Shown in pieces: positions 16,675 to 25,484 of a stretch of 64,000 nt of DNA. Position 1 is the stretch's first letter. Each line of letters begins with the position of its first letter. The position numbers and the translations under genes were made by a program. The DNA is from Mycolicibacterium rhodesiae JS60 (lineage in GTDB: Bacteria; Actinomycetota; Actinomycetes; Mycobacteriales; Mycobacteriaceae): contig AGIQ01000007.1 in the NCBI GenBank assembly GCA_000230935.2, forward strand, positions 156,242 to 220,241. Direction: 5' to 3'. Under the pieces are notes generated by a model. It did not search any database. It was not told where the DNA came from and was given only the letters and a program-made list of their open reading frames with translations.

Positions 16675-17565
16675 CTACGAAAAGAACTGCCGCAGTTGGC
16701 CGGCGATCACCAGCGGTTTGCCGCCCTGGTCCTGGGCCGCGCCGTGACTGAGTCCGGCGAGCTCGACCCGCCGCGAGTGCGGCAGCACGTCCTGCAGGGC
16801 GTCCAGCGTCTCGGTGAACAGGGTTGGGGCATTACTGCCGCACATCAGCAAGCACTCCGCCGTCACGCCTCGGTAGAACTCGATGGTGCCTTCGGTCGCC
16901 TTGACCTGTTGCAGTTCCGGGATCAGCGCCGGCACCAGATCGCGCAGTGCAACGGTGTCACCACGCGCCGCCAGGGCATCAAGCGACAGCAGCAGGCGGC
17001 AGGCGAGCGGCGTAGCGAAGACCCGGCCCAACAGCCGGTAGGCGGCGGGAACAGCATGCAGCCGAGGATCGTTGGCCGCGTCGACGGCCAGGCTCGACAT
17101 CGCGCCCGCAACGTCGCCCTTGGCGATCAAGGCTTCGCCGCGGCCGATTGTGGCCTTGAACTCGGCCAGATCGGGTTGGCCGACGAAAATGACGGGCTCG
17201 AAGACAGCAACCTTGCGGACAGCCGGGATCGATGCCGAGCCGTGCAACGCGAACAGCCCGCCGTCCGCTGTCCCGAACACACACTGCGCACCGGTCTCGG
17301 CCACGACGGCCGCGAGATCCTCGTCCTCGCGCGTGATGCTGTAGTCGGGGCCGTAAGGGCCGCTCATCCCGCGGCCACGTCGGTCGGGAATGCACACCGT
17401 GAACGTGTCCGCCAGCGCCGCGCCGATCTTCATGTAGTGCTGTGATGCCAGTGCGCCGCCGTGCAGGATCACGATCGCTGGACCCTGGCCGAGCTGACGG
17501 AAGCCGATCGTGGTGCCGTCCTTGGACGTCACGGACTTCTTGGTGTATGCGACCTTGCCAGCCAT
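16675..17565 (-). CDS. Alpha/beta-hydrolase fold protein lacking the nucleophile serine
   Basis: 296 residues with the hydrolase core: oxyanion turn VILHGGALA, CIPDRRGRGMSGPYGPDYSI, and a C-terminal histidine (LSHGAAQD). The nucleophile elbow, normally G-x-S-x-G-G, reads G98-T-A100-D-G-G, so the serine position is alanine. The DNA (ggg aca gcg gac ggc) is unambiguous. The protein may be non-hydrolytic, or use Asp101 in a shifted register, which is less likely. ATG with GGGGAGG upstream. It lies 36 bases after tex on the same strand and may be co-transcribed. Confidence 0.8.
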   Translation of the reverse strand: MAGKVAYTKKSVTSKDGTTIGFRQLGQGPAIVILHGGALASQHYMKIGAALADTFTVCIPDRRGRGMSGPYGPDYSITREDEDLAAVVAETGAQCVFGTADGGLFALHGSASIPAVRKVAVFEPVIFVGQPDLAEFKATIGRGEALIAKGDVAGAMSSLAVDAANDPRLHAVPAAYRLLGRVFATPLACRLLLSLDALAARGDTVALRDLVPALIPELQQVKATEGTIEFYRGVTAECLLMCGSNAPTLFTETLDALQDVLPHSRRVELAGLSHGAAQDQGGKPLVIAGQLRQFFS

Positions 17566-17601
17566 GCTGCCTCCCCTGGAGGCTGAACATACCGCAGCGG
17601 C

Positions 17602-19947
17602 CTACCGGCCGAACCCCGCATCCCGCAAGGCTTGCGCCATCGAACCTGACGACTGGTTGCTCTCGCGCCGGCCACCATCGCCGCCGCGGGCCGGCTGACG
17701 GCGCTCGCCGCGGCCGGGATTGCCACCACCACGCTCAGATCTTGTGGCTTGCTGGCGCTTTGGCTCATCGCCAAGCCGAAGGGTGAGCCCGATCCGCTGA
17801 CGGTCCACATCGACCTCGAGGACCTTCACCCGCACCACCTGGCCGGACCGCACCACCTCGTGCGGATCGGAGACGTAACGGTCCGACATCGCCGACACGT
17901 GAACCAGGCCGTCCTGATGGACTCCGACATCGACGAAGGCGCCGAAGGCCGCGACATTGGTGACGACACCTTCGAGCACCATGCCGACCTTCAGGTCGGC
18001 CACCTTCTCCACCCCGGCGGCGAAGGTCGCCGTGGAGAACGCCGGCCGCGGATCGCGGCCCGGTTTCTCCAACTCCGACAGGATGTCGGTGACCGTCGGC
18101 ACACCGAATCGGTCGTCGGCGAAATCGGCGGGCCGAAGCGACCGGAGCGAGCGCTCGTTGCCGATGAGCTCGGCCAGCGCGATGCCCGAGCGGTCCAGGA
18201 TTCGCCGGACGACGGGATAGGCCTCAGGGTGGACACCTGATGCGTCGAGGGCGTCGTCGCCACCGCGGATCCGCAGGAATCCCGCACATTGCTCAAAAGC
18301 CTTGGGGCCCAAGCGTGCTACATCCAACAGCCCGCGGCGACTGCGGAATGGCCCGGTCTTCTCCCGGTGGGCGACGATCGCCTCGGCCAGCGACTCCGAC
18401 ACTCCGGACACCCGCGCCAGCAGCGGTACCGACGCGGTGTTCAGGTCGACACCCACCGCATTGACGGCATCCTCCACCACGGCGTCGAGGCTGCGCGCGA
18501 GCGTACCCGGTGTGACGTCGTGCTGATACTGGCCGACACCAATCGATTTGGGCTCGATCTTCACCAGTTCGGCAAGCGGATCCTGCAGTCTTCGCGCGAT
18601 CGACACCGCGCCGCGCACGGTCACGTCCAGGCTCGGCAGCTCGCGCGCGGCATAGGCCGACGCCGAATACACCGAGGCGCCTGCCTCACTGACCATCGCC
18701 TTTGCCGGCGCCGTCGCACCGGCGCCGCGGATGTCATTGATCAGTTCGGTGGCCAGAGCATCGGTCTCACGCGAGGCGGTGCCATTGCCGATCGCGATCA
18801 GCTCGACCCCGTGGCGCCTGACCAACGCCGCCAGTGTGGCCTTCGCCGTATCCCATTGCCGCTGAGGCTGATGCGGGTAGATCGCACAGGTCTCGAGCAC
18901 CTTGCCGGTGCCGTCGACGACGGCGACCTTCACACCGGTGCGGAAGCCGGGATCCAGGCCTAGCGTGGTCCGATTGCCTGCCGGGGCGGCCAGCAGAAGA
19001 TCCTTGAGGTTCGTGGCGAACACCGCGACCGCGTCGTCCTCGGCGCGCTGGCGCAACCGCATCCGCGCATCGACCGCCCCGGAGATCATCAGCCGGGTGC
19101 GCCACGCCAACCGGACCGTGGTGGCCAGCCAGGGCGTCGCCGCCGCCTTGGCGGTCAGATCGACGCCGAGCGCCTGTGCCACCATCACCTCGTAGGCGTC
19201 GTCGCTGCCGCCGTCGAAGCGCAGCGCGAGGGCCCGTTCCTTCTCGCCGCGCAGCACCGCGAGCACCCGGTGTGACGGCATGTCCTCGAGCCGCTCGGAG
19301 AACTCGAAATAGTCACGGAACTTCTGTGCCGCTTGACTTTTCGCGGTCTCTTCGGAGTAGGGTGTCGTGCGCAGCGCGCCTTCGGCCCAGAATTTGGTCC
19401 GGATCGCGCCGACCAACTCGGCGTCTTCGGCGGCACGCTCGATCAGGATGTGCCGGGCGCCGTCCAGCGCCGCCGTGGCGTCGGCGACGTCGGCGTTCAG
19501 GAACTCGGCGGCCGCGATCTCGGGGTCGACGGCAGGTTCGGCGAGCAGCCGATCTGCGAGCGGCTCCAGGCCGGCTTCGCGAGCGATCTGAGCCTTCGTG
19601 CGCCGCTTGGGCTTGTACGGCAGATAGATGTCCTCGACTCGGGACTTGGTCTCGGCGCTCAGCAGCGCGATCCTCAGCTCGTCGGTGAGCTTGCCCTGCT
19701 CTTCGATCGACGCCAGCACGGCGTCACGCCGTTCGTCGAGCTCGCGCAGATACCGCAACCGCTCCTCGAGGTCGCGCAGCTGGCCGTCATCGAGACTGCC
19801 GGTGACTTCCTTGCGGTACCGGGCGATGAACGGCACGGTCGCGCCTTCGTCGAGCAGCTTGACTGCGGCCGTCACCTGCGCCTCGGCTACCGCGAGTTCC
19901 TCAGCAAGACGGGCGTTTACGGATTTCAGGGTTGGGCTCGAAGTCAC
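17602..19947 (-). CDS. tex: Tex family RNA-binding transcription accessory protein
   Basis: 781-residue cytoplasmic nucleic-acid-binding protein. Tex N-terminal helical region (VPFIARYRKEVTGSLDDGQL, EDIYLPYKPKRRTKAQIAREAGLEPLAD); YqgF/RNase H-like domain (TTLGLDPGFRTGVKVAVVDGTGK); helix-hairpin-helix region (SIGVGQYQHDVTPGTLARSLDAVVEDAVNAVGVDLNTAS, FRSRRGLLDVARLGPKAFEQCAGFLRI); and a C-terminal S1 RNA-binding domain (GMVLEGVVTNVAAFGAFVDVGVHQDGLVHVSAMSDRYVSDP). A basic Arg/Gly-rich tail follows. GTG start. Tex affects transcription and RNA surveillance in many bacteria. Confidence 0.95.
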   Translation of the reverse strand: MTSSPTLKSVNARLAEELAVAEAQVTAAVKLLDEGATVPFIARYRKEVTGSLDDGQLRDLEERLRYLRELDERRDAVLASIEEQGKLTDELRIALLSAETKSRVEDIYLPYKPKRRTKAQIAREAGLEPLADRLLAEPAVDPEIAAAEFLNADVADATAALDGARHILIERAAEDAELVGAIRTKFWAEGALRTTPYSEETAKSQAAQKFRDYFEFSERLEDMPSHRVLAVLRGEKERALALRFDGGSDDAYEVMVAQALGVDLTAKAAATPWLATTVRLAWRTRLMISGAVDARMRLRQRAEDDAVAVFATNLKDLLLAAPAGNRTTLGLDPGFRTGVKVAVVDGTGKVLETCAIYPHQPQRQWDTAKATLAALVRRHGVELIAIGNGTASRETDALATELINDIRGAGATAPAKAMVSEAGASVYSASAYAARELPSLDVTVRGAVSIARRLQDPLAELVKIEPKSIGVGQYQHDVTPGTLARSLDAVVEDAVNAVGVDLNTASVPLLARVSGVSESLAEAIVAHREKTGPFRSRRGLLDVARLGPKAFEQCAGFLRIRGGDDALDASGVHPEAYPVVRRILDRSGIALAELIGNERSLRSLRPADFADDRFGVPTVTDILSELEKPGRDPRPAFSTATFAAGVEKVADLKVGMVLEGVVTNVAAFGAFVDVGVHQDGLVHVSAMSDRYVSDPHEVVRSGQVVRVKVLEVDVDRQRIGLTLRLGDEPKRQQATRSERGGGNPGRGERRQPARGGDGGRRESNQSSGSMAQALRDAGFGR

Positions 19948-20075
19948 CCGGAGACCCTACCCAACGATCTCGCCCACACCGCTGAACGGGCGAAGAGCTG
20001 CCAGTGCGTGCCGCGATTCGGCGATCTCGATGCCGGTATCGGAATAGCCCGCGAAAGTCGGAGGTTGGCCGGTGT

Positions 20076-20501
20076 ATGCCCAGAGAACTGACCGAGTCCG
20101 AGCGGCAGGAGTTCCTCGCCGCCAAACATGTGGCGGTCCTGTCCGTCGCCGCCGAAGACGGCCGCCCGCCGGCCAGCGTTCCGATCTGGTACGACTACGC
20201 GCCGGGTGGCAATGTCCGGGTCACCACGGGCGCGGCGAGCCGGAAGGCCCGGCTGATCAAGAAGGCCGGGGCGGTGGCACTGGTGGTGCAGAACGAGGAG
20301 CCGCCCTATGTATACGTGACCGTCGAGGGGACAGTGATCGACGCCATCACACCCACCCCGCCGGACATCCTGGAAGCGATCGCCGTGCGCTACCTCGGCG
20401 ACGAGGCCGGCAAGCAGTTCGTTCAGTCGATGGAAGGCCACGAGAACGTGCTGTTCACCATCCACCCGGATCGATGGTTGACGGCCGACTTCTCGGAATG
20501 A
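20076..20501 (+). CDS. Pyridoxamine 5'-phosphate oxidase-fold (FMN/F420-binding) protein
   Basis: 141 residues with the split-barrel flavin/deazaflavin fold: LTESERQEFLAAKHVAVLSVAAEDGRPPASVPIWYDYAPGGNVRVTTGAASRKARLIKKAGAVALVVQNEEPPYVYVTVEGTV. Actinobacteria carry many such proteins, several of which use F420. The ATG follows a clear GGAGGT, which rules out a longer upstream start. Substrate unknown. It is divergent from tex. Confidence 0.82.
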   Translation: MPRELTESERQEFLAAKHVAVLSVAAEDGRPPASVPIWYDYAPGGNVRVTTGAASRKARLIKKAGAVALVVQNEEPPYVYVTVEGTVIDAITPTPPDILEAIAVRYLGDEAGKQFVQSMEGHENVLFTIHPDRWLTADFSE

Positions 20502-20582
20502 GTTGGGATCGGTAGGGGGTCGTCAGTTCTTTACTTCTCGCAACGACGCCACGAAGGCGGCGAGTAACGAGAGGAAGAACCC

Positions 20583-20879
20583 ATGAAGATCGTCCCGACC
20601 CCCATCGCCCAGCAGATCGATCGCGTCGATCGGCAATACAGCCTCTACATCGGCATCAGCACCGGCCTGTTGGCGTTCTGGTCGATCTACCGCGTCATCT
20701 GGTCGCTCTACCTCGCGCTGACCTACGACTTCGTCTTCGGTTCGCTGGTGTTCCCGATCCTGCTGTGGGGTGTCATCGGTGTCGTCGCGGCGATTGTTTC
20801 GCTCGGCTTCGTCACCCGCTACCTCAAGGGATCGGCGACCGGCAGCACCGAAACCGGCACCCCGACCACTCAGGTCTGA
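20583..20879 (+). CDS. Small two-helix membrane protein
   Basis: 98 residues with two hydrophobic segments (LYIGISTGLLAFWSIYRVIWSLYLAL and LVFPILLWGVIGVVAAIVSLGFV) and a Thr/Ser-rich tail. GAGAGGAAG upstream supports the ATG. No family is recognised. It is followed directly by a strong terminator hairpin, so the transcript ends here. Confidence 0.7.
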   Translation: MKIVPTPIAQQIDRVDRQYSLYIGISTGLLAFWSIYRVIWSLYLALTYDFVFGSLVFPILLWGVIGVVAAIVSLGFVTRYLKGSATGSTETGTPTTQV

Positions 20880-20884
20880 CTGCG

Positions 20885-20920
20885 GCCCTGGTGCCCGCCG
20901 GGATGTGCGGGCACCAGGGC
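20885..20920 (+). terminator. Strong hairpin terminator
   Basis: A perfect 14-bp GC-rich stem (GCCCTGGTGCCCGC pairing with its complement at 20907-20920) with an eight-base loop starts six bases after the preceding stop codon. There is no T-run, as is common for mycobacterial hairpin terminators. Confidence 0.85.
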
Positions 20921-21049
20921 GAATGCTGAAACGGCCCGAGTCGTAGCGGCGATAGCAGGGGTACACGGGTTTCGCCCCGGGTACGCCCATCGCCGATGTG
21001 TGCGACGATGCCCCTACGCCGAGGGGCCAATGAGAGGACTGCCGGATTC

Positions 21050-21661
21050 ATGACTGAAGGTCACCGCACCGCGCCGTTCCTCCGCGCAGTCCTAGTTGCA
21101 GGCTTGACCGCCGGCGCGGCATTCGGCGGGCCCGCCATCGCGTCGGCCGACCCGATGACGCCGACGCCGATTCCGGTCCCGTCGGATCCGGCAGCCGTGC
21201 CACCGGGCCAGCCGGTGGCCATGCCCGTCGATCCCGGTGCCGCTCCCGCGCCTGCGCCGCCACCGCCCGGCGCGCCGCCGTCCGTCCCCGAGATCGCCAA
21301 CCCGACGTACGGCTCGCAGAACACCCCGGGCGTCCTCGGGTCGCTCAAAGACATGTGGCATCAGGTCCGCGACCCGTATTACGGGCCGCAGGACGAGGCG
21401 TACGCCGGCGGCTCCGTCGCGCCGCCGCCGGGAGCGGGAGCCCCGCCGCCGCTGCCGCCGGGGTTCACGTCGTACACCGCGCCCGGCTCGGAGGCGCCCC
21501 CGGGGGAGTACGGCCCGGGTAAACCCCCGCCGCCCGGTACCCCCGCGCTGCCGCCGGGGTACTACTCGCTGAGCGGGCCACCACCGCCGGGCTACGAATA
21601 CAACACGCCCGGCCAGCCGGCGCCGATCACCGCCACCCCCGCTCCGGCGCCCACGCCATAG
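21050..21661 (+). CDS. Exported proline/glycine-rich protein
   Basis: 203 residues. The signal peptide (core LRAVLVAGLTAGAAFGGPAIASA) cleaves near ASADP. The mature part is dominated by proline-rich stretches (PPPPGAPP, PPPGAGAPPPLPPG, GPPPPGYEYN) with one ordered island at about 100-125 (SQNTPGVLGSLKDMWHQVRDPYYG). It is probably a cell-wall-associated protein; no enzyme motif is visible. The ATG at 21050 has GAGAGGA upstream. It is first of four consecutive plus-strand genes for small exported proteins. Confidence 0.75.
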   Translation: MTEGHRTAPFLRAVLVAGLTAGAAFGGPAIASADPMTPTPIPVPSDPAAVPPGQPVAMPVDPGAAPAPAPPPPGAPPSVPEIANPTYGSQNTPGVLGSLKDMWHQVRDPYYGPQDEAYAGGSVAPPPGAGAPPPLPPGFTSYTAPGSEAPPGEYGPGKPPPPGTPALPPGYYSLSGPPPPGYEYNTPGQPAPITATPAPAPTP

Positions 21662-21762
21662 CGACTCGGCTCACCATCTTTCGGGGTAGGGGATTACCCG
21701 CGCCGTCTGCTGGTTATACTTGCTAAGTATCTCGATGACGTCTGAACGCTGGAGTCGTGCTC

Positions 21763-22026
21763 ATGACCTTGATCAGAACCGCGCTGACCGCTGTCGGCGC
21801 ACTTGCCGTTGGACTCGTGATCGGCATCGCGCCGGCCAGCGCCGACCCGCCACCGCCGGACCAGAATGTCGGTGAGCCGGTGCCGGCCTGGGCGCCGGGC
21901 AAGCCGGCCGAGGTATGGGCCGGGCGCCCTGTCGTGTGGACCCACATGTGGGGCGGCCGCTGGGGCGTGTGGATCAACGACGGCTTCATCACACTGTCGT
22001 CCAACCCGGTCACCAACGGCGGCTGA
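21763..22026 (+). CDS. Small exported protein
   Basis: 87 residues: signal peptide (MTLIRTALTAVGALAVGLVI, cleavage near PASADP) and a 57-residue mature part rich in Trp (AWAPGKPAEVWAGRPVVWTHMWGGRWGVWINDGF). No family is recognised; Trp/Gly patterns of this kind occur in small mycobacterial secreted proteins. ATG with GGAG eight bases upstream; a GTG six bases earlier is possible. Confidence 0.65.
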   Translation: MTLIRTALTAVGALAVGLVIGIAPASADPPPPDQNVGEPVPAWAPGKPAEVWAGRPVVWTHMWGGRWGVWINDGFITLSSNPVTNGG

Positions 22027-22150
22027 ACGGTCCCTGGCAGCGAGTCTCACTCGTCACAAATGCAGTCCGACGCAGACCTAGGGGTGGATACTGCCCAGTG
22101 GACCGCTATATAGTTAGTCCGCTTAAGGTTTTAGGGATGAGGGCAGGAGA

Positions 22151-22615
22151 ATGATGACCGGGTTGAAGCGTCGCGCAAAGCTCGCGGGAATGGCGTTGAG
22201 CGCCGTGGCGGCCGCGAGTGTCATCTCGGCCGGCCCGGCGGCCGCCGATGCCACCGATGACTATCCGATCCCGCACCGCATCATCATCACCCAGTGCGAC
22301 ACCGAGCAGTACATGGCCGCCGCGCGCGACACCAGCCCGGTGTACTTCGAGCGCTACATGATCGACCGGAGCAACCGGCCGCCAGAGGTGCAGCAGATCG
22401 CCTTCGACCGCATTCACTGGTTCTTCTCGCTCGACCCGGTGGCTCGCCGGCAGTACTCCGAGGACACCGCGACCAACATCTACTACGAGTTCGTCGCGAC
22501 CCGCTGGGGCAACTGGGCCAAGCTGTTCTTCAACAACAAGGGCGTCGTCGCCAAGGCCACCGACGTCTGCATGAACTACCCCAAGGGCGACATGTCGGTG
22601 TGGGACTGGGTGTAG
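22151..22615 (+). CDS. Exported DUF5078-like protein
   Basis: 154 residues. Signal peptide (KLAGMALSAVAAASVISAGPAAA) then a compact domain with two cysteines (ITQCDTEQYMAAARDTSPVYFERYMID, DRIHWFFSLDPVARRQYSEDTATNIYYEFVATRWGNWAKLFFNNKGVV, TDVCMNYPKGDMSVWDWV). The pattern matches the mycobacteria-specific secreted DUF5078 family, whose function is not known. The two Cys could form a disulphide outside the cell. It starts ATGATG after AGGAG. Confidence 0.75.
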   Translation: MMTGLKRRAKLAGMALSAVAAASVISAGPAAADATDDYPIPHRIIITQCDTEQYMAAARDTSPVYFERYMIDRSNRPPEVQQIAFDRIHWFFSLDPVARRQYSEDTATNIYYEFVATRWGNWAKLFFNNKGVVAKATDVCMNYPKGDMSVWDWV

Positions 22616-22706
22616 CCACAGGCTAATCTCCGGACCGCGGTAACGAAGGCGTCAATTCCACCTATATACAGGCATCAATGGCGATGCCCGGATGCACAGG
22701 TGGACG

Positions 22707-23258
22707 ATGAAGCAAACTCAGTCGACGGTAGTCGATCCCATCCGTCTCGGTTATGCCCTCGCGGCGGCCGTGACGTGCGCATCGATCGGCTTCGCGCCGG
22801 CGGCCGCGGCCGACCCGGTTCGCGTGCCGTGCGGCGTGCTCGATCAGGTTCGTGAGAGCCTCGACAACGACATCAACGCCGGCATCGGCGGGGTGCGGAT
22901 CGTCATCAGCTCGCCGTACGCGAGCGGGGCCGCCCAGCAACGCGACACCAACGTCAAGCTCGCCATGATCAGCCACGGTGTCCACTACATGGAGGATGTG
23001 AACGGACCCGGCATCGTCCCGGGGCTGGCGCCGGAGCTTGTCGACCTGCGCCGCGCGAGCGACGACATGCGTGACGCGGTCGGGGCGCTGTTCGTGATTT
23101 CGGGCGGCGGGTACGGCTACGGATACGGCGGATACGGGCCGACGGTGTCGAACGCGTGGCCGCAGCCCTCGACGTGGACGGCGATCGACTGGGCCGACCA
23201 GAAGAAGGATGACATCTACGCGCTGGTGAACGGCCTTCAGCCGACCTGTCAGCCCTAG
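22707..23258 (+). CDS. Exported protein of unknown function with a Gly/Tyr tract
   Basis: 183 residues. Signal peptide (LGYALAAAVTCASIGFAPAAAADP), then a mature domain with two cysteines near its ends (VPCGVLDQVRESLDNDINAG... LQPTCQP). A low-complexity stretch GGGYGYGYGGYGP lies near residue 140. No family is named. The ATG at 22707 (MKQTQS) is preferred because AGGTGG precedes it; ATG 22692 is in frame. It is last of the run of small exported proteins and converges on the FKBP lipoprotein gene. Confidence 0.7.
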   Translation: MKQTQSTVVDPIRLGYALAAAVTCASIGFAPAAAADPVRVPCGVLDQVRESLDNDINAGIGGVRIVISSPYASGAAQQRDTNVKLAMISHGVHYMEDVNGPGIVPGLAPELVDLRRASDDMRDAVGALFVISGGGYGYGYGGYGPTVSNAWPQPSTWTAIDWADQKKDDIYALVNGLQPTCQP

Positions 23259-23261
23259 CGG

Positions 23262-23894
23262 TTACGAGGCGCTGAGGATCTTGATCGCGAAGACCAGGGT
23301 GTCACCGGGCAGGATGCCCGCCCTGGGCTGACCATCCGGGTAGCCGTCGGCGGAGACCATGGCGACCGCGACCGTGGACCCGACCTTCTGGCCCGCGATG
23401 GCCTTCTGGAAGCCAGGCACGACGCCGTCGAGGGGGAAGTCCGCCGGTTCGCCACGCTGGTAGCTGCTGTCGAACACCGATCCGTCCCGCCCGTTGACGC
23501 CCATGTAGCAGACCGACACCATGGCGTTCGGCGCGACGACCGGTCCGTTGCCGGCCTGCAACGTCTGTACCTGGGTGGCGCCGACGCTGAACGGCGCGGT
23601 CACGGTGACGACGGGTGCGGCAGTGTCGGTGGATCCGGTGACCGCAACGCTGCCGGTGGCCCCGGGCAAAGTCCATTCGGGGGCGCCCGGATTGGCGGGC
23701 GGTGCCGTCGGGCACGTGCCGTCCGGGCCGGCCGCTTGGGTCACTGTGGAAGCAACGGCTGGAGCGCTGGAGGCCTTGCTCGCCGACTGGCTACTGGTCT
23801 CGGAGCCGCATGCGGCCAGCGTCAGAGCGATCGATGCGGCGCAGGCTACGAGTGCGACGGCGGAGGGCACGCGAGAGGAATTCACGGTCGTCAC
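23262..23894 (-). CDS. FKBP-type peptidyl-prolyl isomerase lipoprotein
   Basis: 210 residues. Lipoprotein signal with lipobox L-A-A-C29, then a Ser/Ala linker and a C-terminal FKBP-like domain (VSVCYMGVNGRDGSVFDSSYQRGEPADFPLDGVVPGFQKAIAGQKVGSTVAVAMVSADGYPDG, PGDTLVFAIKILS). It would be anchored on the outer face of the membrane and help fold exported proteins. Divergent from the PepD-type protease gene 174 bases away, so the two may answer to the same envelope stress signals; this is inference. Confidence 0.85.
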   Translation of the reverse strand: MTTVNSSRVPSAVALVACAASIALTLAACGSETSSQSASKASSAPAVASTVTQAAGPDGTCPTAPPANPGAPEWTLPGATGSVAVTGSTDTAAPVVTVTAPFSVGATQVQTLQAGNGPVVAPNAMVSVCYMGVNGRDGSVFDSSYQRGEPADFPLDGVVPGFQKAIAGQKVGSTVAVAMVSADGYPDGQPRAGILPGDTLVFAIKILSAS

Positions 23895-23976
23895 GCTACA
23901 GCCGCATTGCCCGGGACGGGCCCAGCGGCACCCATTATTGACCCGATAAAAAGTCTTGGCTCACGTTGAACTGATT

Positions 23977-23992
23977 CTCAGCAAAGCCTCAG
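23977..23992 (+). promoter_or_regulatory. CTCAG direct repeats upstream of the PepD-type protease gene
   Basis: Two CTCAG units begin 11 bases apart, one helical turn, about 80 bases before the protease start. This is the layout OmpR-type response regulators use. M. tuberculosis pepD is controlled by MprA, so these are candidate MprA-type half sites; the match is not established. Confidence 0.3.
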
Positions 23993-24068
23993 ACACCGCA
24001 GGCAACCTGCATTCAGGCGCTAGCTGGCGCAAACATTAATTTGTCATGAGAAAGAGAAATCCAACGCG

Positions 24069-25472
24069 ATGAACTACCAGTCCGGGAATGCGCCGCACGA
24101 CCGCCGCCACCAATGGCAACCGAAAGATGCTGCTGATCAACCTAACTCGAATCGGTGGGATCAGGCGCGGTATCAATCGCATTACGATACTTCTTTTACG
24201 ACGCAGATGTACCCGCCGACCTACGGACCGCAGGTCGATATGCGCAGTCAATTTGTGAGACCGCCGTCACAGCAAAATTTTAAACCGCGATCGAAAGCTC
24301 GCGCCGGTGTGTTGGTGGCCGGCACGGCCGCAGTCGCCATGGTTGCCGGCGCCGCCGCCGTCGTCGTGGTCGACCACGTCGGGCAGCCGGCCGCCACGGT
24401 CGCCGCACCCAAGCCCGCCGCCGGCGTGCCTGCACCGAAGGCCGGGCCGGTCTCCGGCCAGCCCACTGGCCAGGCGCCCGTCGGATCGGTCGAGCAGGTG
24501 TCGGCCAAGGTGTTGCCCAGCGTGGTCAAACTCCAGATCAGCACGGGCCAGGGCCACGGGGAAGGATCCGGGATCGTGCTCAGCTCCGACGGGCTGATTC
24601 TGACCAACAACCATGTCGTGGCGGCGGCCGCGCAGGCCGCGGACGGCCAGGACTCGACGGGGGACGGTCCGGGTGTGCGACTGTTCGGCCGCTCCAGCGG
24701 CGGTGTCGAGGCCACCGTGACCTTCTCCGACGGCCGCACAGTGCCGTTCACCGTCGTCGGCACCGATCCTGCCGACGACATCGCGGTGGTGCGTGCGCAG
24801 AACGTCTCGGGGCTGACGCCGATCACCATCGGTTCGTCCAAGGACCTGAAGGTGGGGCAAAACGTCGTCGCGGTCGGCTCGCCGCTGGGCCTGCAGGGCA
24901 CCGTGACCACCGGCATCATCAGCGCGCTCGACCGTCCGGTGGCCACCGGTGACGGGCAGACCGGCCAGCATTCGGTCATGAGCGCGATCCAGACCGACGC
25001 CGCAATCAATCCGGGCAACTCGGGCGGGGCACTGGTGGACATGAACGGTGACCTGATCGGCGTGAATTCGGCGATCGCATCCCTTGGCAGCGGCCAGGAT
25101 GCGCAGGCAGCACAGAGCGGGTCGATCGGCCTCGGCTTCGCCATCCCCGTCGATCAGGCCAAACGCCTTGCCGACGAACTGATCTCCACCGGAACCGTCC
25201 AGCACGCCTCCCTCGGTGTCCAGCTCAGCTCGGACGACAGCGCGCGCGGCGCGATGATCGCGGGCGTCGCGGACGGCAGTCCGGCGGCATCGGCCGGCTT
25301 GCCGGAGGGCGCGGTGATCACCAAGGTGGACAGCCAGGTGATCGACGGCCCGGAGTCACTGGTCGCCGCCATTCGTTCCAAGGCACCCGGTGACAACGTC
25401 ACCGTGACCTACGACGATCCGTCAGGCGCGTCGCATACGGTGCAGGTCACGCTCGGCCAAATGCAGTCATAG
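24069..25472 (+). CDS. pepD: PepD-like HtrA serine protease with PDZ domain
   Basis: 467-residue envelope protease and chaperone, close to M. tuberculosis PepD (Rv0983). A cytoplasmic N-terminus (1-78, Gln/Tyr/Pro-rich and less GC-rich than the rest) is followed by one transmembrane segment (79-101), an Ala/Pro linker, a trypsin-like domain and a C-terminal PDZ domain (about 370-465). The catalytic triad is intact: His182 (LTNNHVVAA), Asp237 (DPADDIAVVR), Ser318 (NPGNSGGALV). A Gly/Asp insert near 190-212 follows the catalytic His. It degrades or refolds damaged exported proteins. An intergenic inverted repeat follows the stop. Confidence 0.9.
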   Translation: MNYQSGNAPHDRRHQWQPKDAADQPNSNRWDQARYQSHYDTSFTTQMYPPTYGPQVDMRSQFVRPPSQQNFKPRSKARAGVLVAGTAAVAMVAGAAAVVVVDHVGQPAATVAAPKPAAGVPAPKAGPVSGQPTGQAPVGSVEQVSAKVLPSVVKLQISTGQGHGEGSGIVLSSDGLILTNNHVVAAAAQAADGQDSTGDGPGVRLFGRSSGGVEATVTFSDGRTVPFTVVGTDPADDIAVVRAQNVSGLTPITIGSSKDLKVGQNVVAVGSPLGLQGTVTTGIISALDRPVATGDGQTGQHSVMSAIQTDAAINPGNSGGALVDMNGDLIGVNSAIASLGSGQDAQAAQSGSIGLGFAIPVDQAKRLADELISTGTVQHASLGVQLSSDDSARGAMIAGVADGSPAASAGLPEGAVITKVDSQVIDGPESLVAAIRSKAPGDNVTVTYDDPSGASHTVQVTLGQMQS

Positions 25473-25484
25473 GCAAACTGTCCT

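Noticed and set aside
16675..17565. Asp101 as haloalkane-dehalogenase-type nucleophile
   Set aside because: In the G-x-Nu-x-G-G elbow the nucleophile column is Ala100, and Asp101 is one residue late.
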